Source: Styela clava
Lineage: Eukaryota > Chordata > Ascidiacea > Stolidobranchia > Styelidae
Length of the DNA: 64,000 bases
Direction: 5' to 3'
NCBI RefSeq assembly: GCF_964204865.1
Contig: NC_135255.1
Coordinates: 6,229,135 to 6,293,134, forward strand
In this document: in pieces, positions 49,901 to 60,883 of the stretch
Numbering within the stretch: the first letter of the stretch is position 1
Layout: every line of letters starts with the position of its first letter
The notes under the pieces: generated by a model
Told to the model about the DNA's origin: nothing
Databases searched by the model: none
What the model saw: only the letters and a program-made list of their open reading frames with translations
Position numbers and translations under genes: made by a program

Positions 49901-50063
49901 AAAATCTGGGTTCCTCATTAGCGACTCAGAAACCGTCAAAAATAACAATAAAGAGAACCGTGTCGTACTGAGGAAGGCAAATTTGAGTGATAAAACCACG
50001 GCTGATAAAGACTTTAAATCATTTGTTTATAGGTGGAACCGATTGCCTATGAGAATTGTATAA
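43995..50063 (+). CDS. GT31 beta-3-glycosyltransferase-like protein lacking DxD (gene A)
   Basis: Seven exons: 43995-44194, 46469-46555, 46718-46771, 46942-47088, 47946-48078, 48854-49041, 49559-50063. Phases are 2, 2, 2, 2, 0, 2, and the product is 437 aa. Topology is type II with a membrane segment at about 36-51. The GT31 fold is recognisable: a FDVKRRFNARLTWG block like the RR..IR.TWG motif of beta-3-galactosyltransferases (exon 4), a VIFVVG strand (exon 5), and a C-terminal half matching the PxYCxGxGYVxS and EDVyvG region (exon 7). Key motifs are changed. The DDD/DxD metal site is M229-D230-S231, the GDI.Q.DF.DSYRNLT block is scrambled, and EDV is P321-D322-V323. The frame is intact, so it is either a recently decaying gene or a pseudoenzyme or changed-function protein. 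Compare gene B at 60884. A family member in the Golgi would add galactose or GlcNAc in beta-1,3 linkage. Confidence 0.85.
44218..44237. repeat. TA microsatellite
   Basis: Ten TA units in GT31 gene A intron 1, 24 nt after the donor. A similar TA run is at about 49328-49350. Confidence 0.9.
45331..45517. mobile_element. Foldback element with 32-bp inverted ends
   Basis: The left arm 45331-45362 and right arm 45486-45517 are reverse complements with one mismatch. Each arm is itself two tandem copies of GTACATTTGAACCCAT. The centre holds further inverted wording (CCATGGGTTTT, ATTGAACCCGTGGAT) and a CTAACCCTAACCC stretch that resembles a telomere repeat. In GT31 gene A intron 1. Confidence 0.85.
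47350..47786. mobile_element. Non-autonomous hAT-like element, 437 bp
   Basis: Exact inverted ends TAGGGTTGCCAAC and GTTGGCAACCCTA, with flanks GGTGTGAC (47342-47349) and GGTGGGAC (47787-47794) matching at 7 of 8 bases. The body repeats GTCCTTTATTTTTT. In GT31 gene A intron 4. Confidence 0.85.
48476..48735 (+). repeat. SINE-like repeat with internal tandem duplication
   Basis: GCGAACCACGGCCTTGCC, GGTATGGGGATAATTAAGCC, ACCAGCGGTTAGGTGGACC and CCTTTCACACAGAATTACCC match the family at 6870-7180. A 31-bp block beginning GGACTCTTGCAGGG is repeated with a 34-bp period at 48650-48714. In GT31 gene A intron 5. Confidence 0.75.
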
Positions 50064-50157
50064 TATATATGCTTGAAGAACCTGAAATATTTTTATAATA
50101 TAACGCGTCAGAGGCGATGTAACAACTCTAAACTGTCAATAACGCTGTAGCTTTCGA

Positions 50158-50500
50158 AAGCAAATAACTGGCTAACTAATCCCATACCCGACCTGGACTA
50201 GTAACCGGACGGGAGGCCGTGGTTTGCCATATGATTAAGCCGTTTCACCGGTTTCCCTAATCCCGGGATAAATAGGTAAGCCCTATCCTATCCTAGTTGT
50301 GCCTAATTTAGTTACTTTTTTATGCTAATACCAACCTGCATCAGCTAGGTGTCGCTGCTTGAAGATCTCTCTAGGAGTCTAGGTTCCTCGCGACTCCGTC
50401 ACACATTAACACGATCAGTATATTTTATTTGTCGTTATACAGTTTCTATCTGCTTGTTTTTTGTGATGACAAATAAAAGATTGATTTCTGTTGCCTCTGT
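50158..50500 (-). repeat. SINE-like repeat (minus) joined to retroelement-like tail
   Basis: 50158-50302 is a minus copy of the family (AACTAATCCCATACCCGACC, ACTAGTAACCGGACGGGAGG, GGGATAAATAGGTAAGCCC). 50330-50500 then matches 23280-23485 and ends in an AT-rich GACAAATAAAAGATTGATTT tail. It lies just after the stop codon of GT31 gene A, so may supply part of its 3' UTR. Confidence 0.65.
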
Positions 50501-52410
50501 ATCAGCCTAATAGGATTGTATCGAGACTAGATAATTAACCTATGTATATATGATCACGAGAGCGGCAGAGAAGACATTTTAAAAAGATTTAGAACAATAA
50601 TCACAGCTCAATCATGACCGATTTGACGTAAACAGATTTAAACTGTTACCTAACACGTTTGCAGTGAGTTTGTTTAACATAGATTTGACGTGTAAACATT
50701 GGCGTATCTGACATAAAGGGGTGCATGGCCCCTCAGGCCAATTTTGTCACATTTTTATTGCAATCCTGTATGCAGTAAGACATAAATTAATACGCATTTT
50801 TCATCACCATTTTGCTCTATTTTTGAACAATTTATTGAAAACCGGACGTTTCCTGGCTTGCTATCAATAATCCTTTCACCAAATGAACCAAACGGATAAC
50901 GGATGCCTTGGATAACTTTGACAGTGAAGTAGTCTGAAGGGCGATTCTTTGAGATATTGTTAGATATCAGTGGCTACTTTATCTGGCTTTGTTCGGAGCC
51001 AAAGGCACGAGTGAGCGTCGTGTTACGTCATTATACAAAAAATAAAATTTTGCTCCCCCTCCCGTGGCCAGGTGGGCCGCCGTACGCCACGTTCGTGTTG
51101 TTATTGGACACGAGGTCTTGATGGACGTGGAAATTGTTTGGTATTTTGTTGTTGTTGTTGTTATCGTTCTTCTAGTTTTCATTCATATATGTTCGTGTGT
51201 GTAATATTGGTAAACTCGCATACACAATAACTGTATATCGTCATGCAAGAATTCGCAAATAATTCAAACACAGGTGTGTGTGTGTGGTTCACGCAATCGC
51301 TGGCCGATTACGGCTTCCTCCACCATCAAGTCCATGCCTCCGAAAACATATAACTGGCTATCAAGTAACTAATCCCATACCCGACCTGGTATTTAAGAGT
51401 CTGGAACACATAAAAATTGAACGAAATTATCAGCGCTAAAAAGTACTTGACTTGACACCACTCTATTGCAAATGAGTATTTAGTTAGGACGAACGAAACA
51501 CGCAGTCATCTCGTGAACCAAATTACAATTATTCTCAATATAATATCTATATCTTAAGATAGACTTTTCGTGTTAGTACTGGTACAATTATTGAAGTCCA
51601 GATATGCACAACTCTTATAGCCAAGTCGCCGGATTTTAGTCCATTATTATGTTTTAATAAACCTCATCCCATGGTGAGTATAAATATCTTGACCCACCAC
51701 AAAAAATAAAATCCATGACCAAATGATTTTTCTACAAAATATAATATATTTATTTATTCAACTATTATTTTTCACATATTAAACCAGTTGCATACACACA
51801 TTCAGAATACAATATTTCTGATCAATTAATTGTAAATAAAAAATAAGAAGAAATAGAAGGGTGCTGTTAAATAAATTAGGTTAGAGGAAAATTAGGATAG
51901 ACGTTTTTAGATGTAATTTATCAAAATTGAATTTCCATTAAACATGTTTTGTTAAACATCAAAAATTTTAATAGTTATGATATTTTTACAATTCTTCCCA
52001 TATAACAATATTTCATGTTTATATAATAACCAGTAATACTGTGATATATCCAAAATTTTATTTCATATAACTTAAAATGGAATATTAGTTCAAACAATTC
52101 GTTGTAACTAAAAAATATATAAAAAACACTTTTGTAAAAATTATTCTCATGTAGGCTAATTAGAAATTCTAGAATAGTCCAGTATTCTAAAATTCAATCC
52201 TCCAATTAATTTCAATTTTGAAGATTCAAGATGGAAAAAGTATGTTACAAACCTGAATTTCGACATACGTTAGGAATTCACTATGGAAATGGCAAATTTT
52301 ATAGAAAAAAAATAGTTTTAGTTGTTATATGTTGAATTCTTTAATATAGAACCTTTTTAATAACAATTAACTCATATAAAATGAATTTTTTCGACATCCT
52401 TAAATGTAGT
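50501..52410. other. Spacer between converging GT31 gene A and XRRA1
   Basis: Contains a diverged hAT-style block near 50700-50770 (TGGCGTATCTGAC, GGTGCATGGCCCC) and a minus SINE-like fragment at 51290-51395 (TTACGGCTTCCTCCACCATC, CTAATCCCATACCCGACCTG). 51700-52400 is AT-rich with no exon seen. Confidence 0.45.
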
Positions 52411-54588
52411 TTATTTATTAAGAATTGTGTTTTGTAAATTTGCAACTTCCTGCTTTGTCTGTTCCAAAGCACGCTGAGCTTGCCTTGATGCTTTTAGCGA
52501 CTCTTCTCTGACAACTCTGTATTTCTTTTCAATCTCATTCAAAAGGCTATCTGCTTCAAGCTGTAAAGTCTTATCCGTTTTATCATTTAATGCAGTAATA
52601 AGTGGAAGTTCCATTGCAGCAGCAGGTCTATCTCTCATCCTAGATAATGCATCGTTCAATTTTTTAGATTTGTTGAGTTTGGAGTTGGGTTTCGGTTGTG
52701 ACCTCACGTCATGTTTTAGTCTCTCTACTGTTACGATTGAATTGTCTTGATATTTAAATTTTCGCAGCCGTGCTTCAGGAGGTGCTGTTACGGATGTAAC
52801 TGCCAGTGGGTGATGGAGGATTTGCCTGAGCATTTTTACATTACCCTGAATCGAGAGATTTTCATGGATATCTGGGTCAGGTTTTGCATCCTGTAAAAAC
52901 TCCTTCATAATTTGAGACTCTGTTTTAACAATTGGCTTTTCTGTAACCGAATTCGATTTTTCTGTTGTCTTTATGGTCTGCTTATCTTCAACAACCTCTT
53001 CTCCATACTCATCTTGTACTTGTGTAAGGAAAACGTTGTCTTGATCAGATTCTTTATTTGGCAAATGACACTTATCAGCAAAATTTTCCCGTTGTACTGG
53101 ATCAGGATTTTTGTCTATAACAGGTGGACGAGGAACATGTCCAATTGCTGGTTTCCGAAACTCTTCTAACATCACATCAAACGGATGTTTCATGATTTTA
53201 GGTACACGAGAAGAAACTCTACGCCTATCATGATCAGGAACTCTCAATGCTGGTTTCATTACAGGGGCCCTGGGTTTGAATCTCATGATACTTATACCAA
53301 GCCTATTGTGTAAGTAATGTGATAGAAGAGGTGGTTCACCTTTGCTATTGTTTATCAATGGATTTCCATGTAATACAAGAGCTTGTAGTGCTGGCCATGC
53401 CGCAATAGCAAGAAGATGTTCTTCTTCTGAGATTTTATTATTCGCAAGACTTAAAATACGAAGATGTTGAAACGGCGGAGTAGAAGACGATGTATTGTTA
53501 TAAGATGAAATATCTGTTGTTGCGGCAGTATCCTTGTCATCAACAATTTGCAGTTTCTCAGATAAATCTTCTTTCTTTTCTGAAGTCTCTTCATCCAACC
53601 CCAAAGGCTTAATAATTCCTGATATTGTTTCATTGGAAATTTGTGATTTATTTTTACCACTTTTACTTGAAGGCCTAGAGCGATTACTCAATTTCACACT
53701 CGTGGGTCTTGATTGCGAATGGGAATGAGCTGCTGATAGCACCCTCTCTCCAACTACTTTAAGATAAGGCACAAGAGTTATTTCGTTTTTATCAAGATTG
53801 AGCTCTCTCAAACTAGGCAGTGCTGCAAGGGCCGCAAATGTTGACATATCATGCAATCGATTGTCATCTAACATAAGAACTTCAAGGCTTTGAAAACGAG
53901 TATATGTTTCATCACTATCTTCATCGAGAGAAAAAGGCTGACAAAGGTCTGGATGAATTTGTGACAGTCCATTTCCGGTCAATGTTAGTACTTTGAGTTT
54001 AGGTAAATATCCAAGTGAAAGCATATCACTGGCACTTAGATTATTATAAGACAAATCCAATACTTGTAAAGTGGCAAAATCGCCAGGTTGTATACCAATG
54101 TTTCGCACACCATTTACTGGCATTTCTAATTCTCTCAAATTTGGGAAAGTTGAAAAAGGTCGCACAGTGAGAAGATTTTCAGCTGCATTAACATAAGCAA
54201 CATTTTTAAATTTTGAGAAATCTGAGGTCTCGTCAAATTCCAAATCACAGTCACTGATATTAACACTGCACAAATCATTGATAGAATCAACATGGTGATG
54301 TCTCAACAAAAATTCTGTAGTAAGATTGTTGACAAACTCGGATCTTTTGCCTGGTGCTGCAAGTGATCCTTTTTCATCACCATCAATGTAATTCTGTTGT
54401 TGAATTTGGCTAACATCTTTTTTTGGGGGTTTCGGTTTGAATTTGCGACTTTGTTCATGAGCATATGCTACAATCCATGAACCAGTTCCCTCGTGTGTAA
54501 TTCTTGATATACCTCTTGCTGGAAAACAGTTCACAGCAAAGGTGCTATCGTCTTCAAGCTTCCAAATAGCACTTGCTGGTGCCGCCAT
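52411..54588 (-). CDS. XRRA1: X-ray radiation resistance-associated protein 1
   Basis: One uninterrupted frame of 725 aa from the ATG at 54588. N-terminal WKLEDD..NCFPARGISR matches the start of vertebrate XRRA1. Leucine-rich repeats span about 105-290 (NAAENLL, FPNLRELEMPVNGV, LQVLDLSYNNLS, LKVLTLTGNGLS, LMLDDNRLHD) and resume at about 385-430 (LRILSLANNKIS, PLLSHYLHNRLGI). The VFLTQV and AKPDPDI motifs of the family follow. A coiled coil ends the protein (about 675-725). Human XRRA1 is about 790 aa and split into many exons; here a single exon encodes all. The family is linked to response to X-rays in cell lines, with little mechanism known. The stop codon overlaps AATAAA on the minus strand (52412-52417), a possible very close poly(A) signal. 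Confidence 0.92.
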   Translation of the reverse strand: MAAPASAIWKLEDDSTFAVNCFPARGISRITHEGTGSWIVAYAHEQSRKFKPKPPKKDVSQIQQQNYIDGDEKGSLAAPGKRSEFVNNLTTEFLLRHHHVDSINDLCSVNISDCDLEFDETSDFSKFKNVAYVNAAENLLTVRPFSTFPNLRELEMPVNGVRNIGIQPGDFATLQVLDLSYNNLSASDMLSLGYLPKLKVLTLTGNGLSQIHPDLCQPFSLDEDSDETYTRFQSLEVLMLDDNRLHDMSTFAALAALPSLRELNLDKNEITLVPYLKVVGERVLSAAHSHSQSRPTSVKLSNRSRPSSKSGKNKSQISNETISGIIKPLGLDEETSEKKEDLSEKLQIVDDKDTAATTDISSYNNTSSSTPPFQHLRILSLANNKISEEEHLLAIAAWPALQALVLHGNPLINNSKGEPPLLSHYLHNRLGISIMRFKPRAPVMKPALRVPDHDRRRVSSRVPKIMKHPFDVMLEEFRKPAIGHVPRPPVIDKNPDPVQRENFADKCHLPNKESDQDNVFLTQVQDEYGEEVVEDKQTIKTTEKSNSVTEKPIVKTESQIMKEFLQDAKPDPDIHENLSIQGNVKMLRQILHHPLAVTSVTAPPEARLRKFKYQDNSIVTVERLKHDVRSQPKPNSKLNKSKKLNDALSRMRDRPAAAMELPLITALNDKTDKTLQLEADSLLNEIEKKYRVVREESLKASRQAQRALEQTKQEVANLQNTILNK

Positions 54589-54745
54589 GATGAACTTTAA
54601 ATACACTAACTTGAATTGAGAACTTAATTCACATTGTGTCTCTGTATATAAAACTCACAATTATATAATGTACTATTTTAAATCCAAAAATCAAAGTTGA
54701 AGACTGAATTTTGCATCTTAATTAACTAAGGATTTCAAATATTAA

Positions 54746-54973
54746 AAATAATCTAATTTAACGAAGAAAAAAATGTTACCATAGCATTTGAAATTTTTTT
54801 AGCAAAAAACGCAATTTTGGTCATGTGACGACTGACGCACAGTACGATTGATTTAAATTATTACAGAGACAAGCTTGGTTCGATCTGCTGCCATGCAGAC
54901 GCCCTCGCTTCAGAAATGAATAAACGTTTGTTTTATTGAACCAAATGTCAGGACATCTTGGAATCGGAGAACT
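54746..54973 (-). repeat. 228-bp repeat upstream of XRRA1 (shared with UBE2Z)
   Basis: Partner of 33525-33749, with substitutions and small indels. Its near edge lies 158 bp upstream of the XRRA1 ATG, in the same relative orientation as at UBE2Z. Both copies carry several TGACG/CGTCA words and ATAAAAC. Confidence 0.85.
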
Positions 54974-54989
54974 GTCCCCTTCTGTAATA

Positions 54990-57900
54990 TGATCCATATT
55001 ATGATTTTACTGCACCAATGGCAAATTTTACTGAAATTATTCCCATACACTTTATTCTTGAAATACCATAGGACTTTTTCAAAATATCTTCAAGTTTATA
55101 ATTCATTCCAGTCAAATTTTCTTTGAATTTAATAATTTGTTAGTCCTTATGTCTGTATGTAAGTTGTTATGATAATTATATTATACAGAAGAAATATTAA
55201 AATTTTGATTCAATCTGTATCTGCACATCATTGAGATGGGGTTAGTTTTTTTATGAGACGTTTCCATGACATTGCTCAAAACAATTTTCCATAAAAGCAG
55301 TTACATAAATGGGCTGCTACTGAGATTTGAAATATCAGAAATTTCTTAGCCCAGCATATTTTTTACACCTCCTGTGATATGGTAAGTTGGGTTCATTTGC
55401 TGGTTCCTCCCGAACATTGAATCTCTTTTATTTGATAGCTCTAATATGGAAGACATTATAAACATTCATACAAAAGAATATATTTGTTGTGATAAATGAT
55501 AAAGATCAGATATATTCAAGCAATAATCATACATATCATTAATAGGTGAAAATGTGATATAGTTGATGTATACAATATACAGATATATGAAGAAACTATG
55601 ACAAACACTGATGTTTTTTTTTTATAGGCATCTGCCTAAGCCCTAAACTAAAGCCTAGGATGTTTATTGCTACACATACAGAATAGTTTAGAATTGTTAT
55701 TTGAAGCTCACAACAACTTGCTCCTCAAGTATACACAGCCTATATATTTCATTTCAAACATAAATGACAAAAACGGGGCTAATAGACTGGCTATTTTCTA
55801 TATATTTAATGTCTTCTGCTACAAACAGACAAATGCTAGCGAGCTTGTTAGTGAAGTCGTTTCGGCATGCGAGCGCCATTAAGTGACAAACATACATGGT
55901 TGCTAATGGAAATAGCAGCTAAATGGCTAGAGCAACTATTTCATGCACCAGAGCGTGAAGTGTTTTCGCGAAACTCCTCAATGGTTGGCAACAACGACTA
56001 ATGGTTGGCACTCACAAACTGGTTTGTTGGTAACATTAAGTTAATAATTATTTACTGATTACTGAGTAGGTCTGGCAATATATTCGATTATAAGATCAAA
56101 TCGAATATAAGAACACAATTTACTATTCGAATATCTGGTAACACGGGGCGTGGACATACATAACACTCCCGGGCCTCTGAATCAAAGAATAAATCATTAC
56201 ACAACACAATTGCAGATTTCCAACGACCATATGATAATCTACTCACAGTTTTCTCTAACAAACAAAGACGTTAAAATTGAGTGTTTTATTTGCGTTATAG
56301 TGTTTTTATTCTTTCATTTTTAGTGGCTATGATTCTGTCTCGATGTTTAAATGAGCATAATGTGCGCCACTGTCGCGGGAATATTAAGTTTTAGTGGACC
56401 GTTTCGTAAAATTTGAAACATCAATACAAGTATTTAGTGAAGTAACATTACAAAGGCAACGGTATTGATTTCTTTAAATACTCATAATCTCCGTCATTTT
56501 AATGGGAAACATATGACAAACTACCGTTATTGGTAGGCATACTTGAGTTTCAAATTGGTAAGAAATCTTCATTAGTGGTCAGAAGACATTGTTTCGTTGA
56601 TTAGCATGTAATCTATTACTCTATTATTAAGCGTGAAAAGTTGAATAGATCAAGTTTAACACCAGTGGTCATGCAGAAAATACCCAGAAGCTCTTAGCGA
56701 CATCAATTCATTGATACACAAACTTGACACTGTACAAATAATGATTAGTGTGTAATTTCTTTGCAGGCAAAAAGAATGATAACCCATTATCATCTGATTA
56801 TATCCCATCAATATTTAATTTTCGTCTTTCCCAGAGGGGTAAAGAATAGTTGGAAGGAAAAAGGTGGATTTTGAAGGAAGGCAAAGAAGACATGTTCGTT
56901 ATTTTCCATGGTCTCAAAATATCAATAGTGAACCTTATTTATTGGCTGTGGCCTGGCAGAGTAGCGCTGACTAAAGTCATGTGGGATTCACCAATAAACG
57001 AGTCAAACGCGTAAGGAACATCGTGTCCAATTATTACCCACTATATATCACTCATGCAAAGATGCCGACGAGACGCGTAGAGTTCAAAGTGAACTGGCAG
57101 TTTTGATGACCCGTTCACTACGTTACCGCTGCCCCTATAAATCCGCAAGGTTACATGAACGGGTTACTGGAGTAGGCCTACGCGTCTCGACAATAGCGGA
57201 GATCCTGGGCGCCTACCGGCTTCTTCTCTCATCCTTCTATAGGATCAATCATTGTATTTTTGCTATTCCCCCAAACCCACCTTAAGTTTGAATTACCAAG
57301 GACGGAAAAAAGCGGGCTTGTGGCACGTGACACAATATTTGAGCTAATTTTAGAACAGTCCTCACGTGCTCAGTCAGTCAGTCAGTAGTTTATTTTATCA
57401 CATACCAAAAGTACACAATAGACAGAAATATGCTCCTTACAGGCGGGCACCGCGTTGGTGAACCCTGGTCTAAGGGTTGCCTGGTTTGAATGCATTATTT
57501 GAAACAATATGGGAACAAGGAATTGATATTGTGCTGAATGTGCAGAATGACTCATAAGTAAAATGTGATTGTCAGAATGGTAATTGTCATATATAATTGG
57601 TCTATACTTTCGTATTTTGGAGTAAATAAAGTTAATAAATCTTATCGTTTTGCATGTCTCTATGTAAATGTAAGACACTAGACCTGGAATTTCGTGAATG
57701 TAATAACTTTAATTAAACTACATTCTGTATTCCATATTATTATTAAATATATACATACATATATGATATACAGTGGCTCGATACAGTATAATATTTCCTT
57801 TGGGATGGGATGAAACAGGCTTAAATAGCCATAGGATGGAACAGCTACCATGGACAAGTCTAGTTATCTATATACATATGTCTTTGTGTAGCAGAATCTG

Positions 57901-60467
57901 CGTGTTAAATGAACTGGAGAACAGGGACAGAAAAAAAAGAATTGTTTGCGTTGCGTATACTTTGGTTTGAACGAGGAAGAGAGCCACAGCACTTTCTATG
58001 TCAGGGAGTAAGACTTTATAACCATCGCCACGTTGTCATTTTAGTAGAAATTGAGCATAGAGTCGATATATCTTTCTGCTATAATTGTGGTAGAAGTGTT
58101 TTTAATAAACCTTCGTATGACCTGAATCTCCAGGTAGTTCGGGCGTGGTCGGGTATGCTGTTCAAACTGCATATTCCAAATGCAGATTGCGTTCGATATT
58201 CGTCCACTCCAATTAAACGGGGTAATCCCTGGTTTTCTGCGTGCACAAGGGCGGATTACGATCAGCCGTATAGTCACAATTTGTAATATTTGGAGAGCAA
58301 TATAAAAAACGTACTTCTACTGTTTTTAAAAAATCTCCTGTGACATTTTCTAACCGATAACGATGCCGTAAATGCGTCCAGATTGCAGTTCAAATTTAAC
58401 ATTATTACTATAGAATATAATATTTTATTACTAATCATCTTACAGAGTTGATTTAGTAACGGATTATACCAACAGTTTTTTAATGAAGGCAGTACAATGC
58501 TGCCACATGCTGTTCCAGATAATAAGACGCTGGAAATAAAACATGAATAATTTTAAATATGTTCCAATTCATTAAAACATCGCGTTGGCTGTAGCTTGTG
58601 CGCAACAGTAGTTTTTGATCGATATACAACAGAGTGCAGGTAATTTTAGTTTATACAAAATCTCATTCCATGATTATATTTAGACCTTCTGTAGAAAGTA
58701 TATTAATATGCTATTCTGGTTTAGATTATGCGAGAAACTAGAATTTAATACGACCAGTGTCTACGGAATACATGGATCCAATATTAATTATATATTGAGT
58801 ACCTTTTATTGAGAATTTTTAATTCAATCAACTTAATCTAATTGATGAAAAAACTCATGAAATTAAATTATCATTTTTATTTCTTTCGGTTAGTTAGACT
58901 AACATGTCGATAACTACGAAAATATGAAATTAGTACGGTCGAGACTCAAGATATTGTTCAGTTATCTCTTATTTCCTTGTTAGGTAGCCCGCAGTGTTCG
59001 AATTTCGATAAGTAATAGTCGGGCTTTGACATAGGCGAGAGACCTATTGTTCAATACAAATGTATTGCAACTGATAAGAACATCGCTCTCAACGGTGTGC
59101 GATATAGGTGACGACTGACGATTAAAATGTACTTATTAGAGCAAAGTCAAAGGTGATAAGAAAGGTACTTATTTAAAATAATAGACCAGCTGACGTAAGA
59201 GCATTGCCTCGGGCAACAAGGAGTGAGGCTGAAATCACGATGTTATGACTAATCATATAATTTTCCAATGAACTACAGAAATGTCATCAGAAATGATCGA
59301 AGGGAAAGTACGTTATGCATTTGTTTGAGTGAGAAATTTCGCGATGGCTTCATAGTAGAAAAGGGCTCATAGTAGGAAGATTACGAGGCAGTTCAATGTA
59401 ATATCACAGATACTTTGATCGTCATTATAATACAAGAAATATTTTAAGCTGTTAGACAATTGGTGCCCAATTAACCAGACGTAGGTACTTTCTAATGCTT
59501 TAGAATGTGACAAGACTCTTACTAGAGACCGCAGTGACTGCCTTATTTCTCCGCACTTAACCCCAAACACTTGACGTAATAGGGCATATGTATGAAAGTA
59601 AGGTCAATTATACACCAGAAACGATAACTCGAATGTTAAAAAGAGACTCAATGCTATAATATATATATATCGCACATGAACAAAAATACTGATTGTTAAG
59701 ACAACAACATTACAATAAAATGCACAGACCGTCGTCGCGTATGATGTATTCTATTTGCGAAACGAAAATTGCCCTTTGCAAGGGCGGCAAGTTATTCTAC
59801 TGTTAGTTAACAATAGGCTTTGATCCGGTGAATATGGTATGGTATTTATAGACAATAAAATAAAAAGTTAAGGATGAATCAGACCTGCTAGTGAATACCG
59901 CAACTTCTATTGTGTATGGACTTGTTATACGAATGTTAGTGCTAGCATTCGCCATTTCTTCTTCTACCAATGCGCCTTTAATGATCAGTAAAAGTATTCT
60001 GTTACCTCAGCTAGATTTGACAAATTCAAGGCAAAAGTCGAAATGATTTGACTCATAGTTGTCGAGTACTTTTGAGTTTTTCCTCGGTGTCCTATATTCT
60101 ACGTAAAGTTATTCACGTTTTTTGTACTTCCTTAATTTTCGAAACAAAGACTAGAAAGTTTCAGGATATCAGTAAATTTGCTTATAGCCTGATGAGCTTG
60201 TACACAGTGTTCTGTTTAATTAATATACAATTTTGACTATTAGAGGTATAAAGGATTGTCATCATGGGCCTGGACAAAATAATTACGAAGCATCGGTAGT
60301 TACTTTCGGACGAGATTGTCGAATAGACTTTTTAAAGTATTGACATATTGTCCTTCACCAATTTCCAAATTAAACAAATAGCTTTTAACGTAATATATAA
60401 TAGATATTTTAAAATCTATTGAAAATCAATGCATATCTTCACTGAATGCATAATTAGTTAATATTCT
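54990..60467. other. Gene-poor spacer between XRRA1 and GT31 gene B
   Basis: No exon chain recognised in 5.5 kb. A 125-codon plus frame at 57909-58286 has a C-x-x-C pair but no family match, flanking splice support or coding look, so I do not call it. ATTCGAATA-rich wording near 56080-56140 and a CAGTCAGTCAGTCAGT run near 57370 are probable repeat traces. Confidence 0.45.
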
Positions 60468-60619
60468 CAGGGTGACCAAAACAGAACCCAGGTCATTTGC
60501 ATTTGGATTACTGAAACATTCGGGTACAACCATGCACAAACAGAAGTTCAAGTGTTATCTTCTTTTTTGTGTAGAAGTCATTAGGAAATTTATGGGTTTT
60601 GTTTTTTAGGGTCTTTCTG
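60468..60619 (+). mobile_element. TA-MITE family, diverged copy
   Basis: Left end CAGGGTGACC then AAAACAGAACCCAGGTCATTT, right end GGGTTTTGTTTTTTAGGGTC..CTG followed by TA. It matches the copies at 14116 and 26079 but with a damaged right end and no left TA. It lies 265 bp upstream of the GT31 gene B ATG. Confidence 0.65.
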
Positions 60620-60883
60620 TAGATGACTAATTTTCTTGGCAGTAAAACTCTGCCTAGCGCAGTAAGTTGTTTAAAATTATAACGGTATTTTCACTATTTT
60701 AAAAAACATATTATGGATGGTCATTTTGCCCAAATTTTCAGACGTTTGTGTTGAAATACAGTATCGTATTACTGATACAAATACAATTTTCCACCTTAAA
60801 ATACAAATGCTTCGTTTCAGAAAAAACGTCCAAAATATACATTTATAACATAATAATATTTACATGAGAATTAGAATATACAC

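Noticed and set aside
57909-58286. 125-codon plus-strand open frame with a CxxC pair
   Set aside because: No family likeness, no splice context, overlapping open frame on the other strand (58041-58277), and no conserved-looking pattern.
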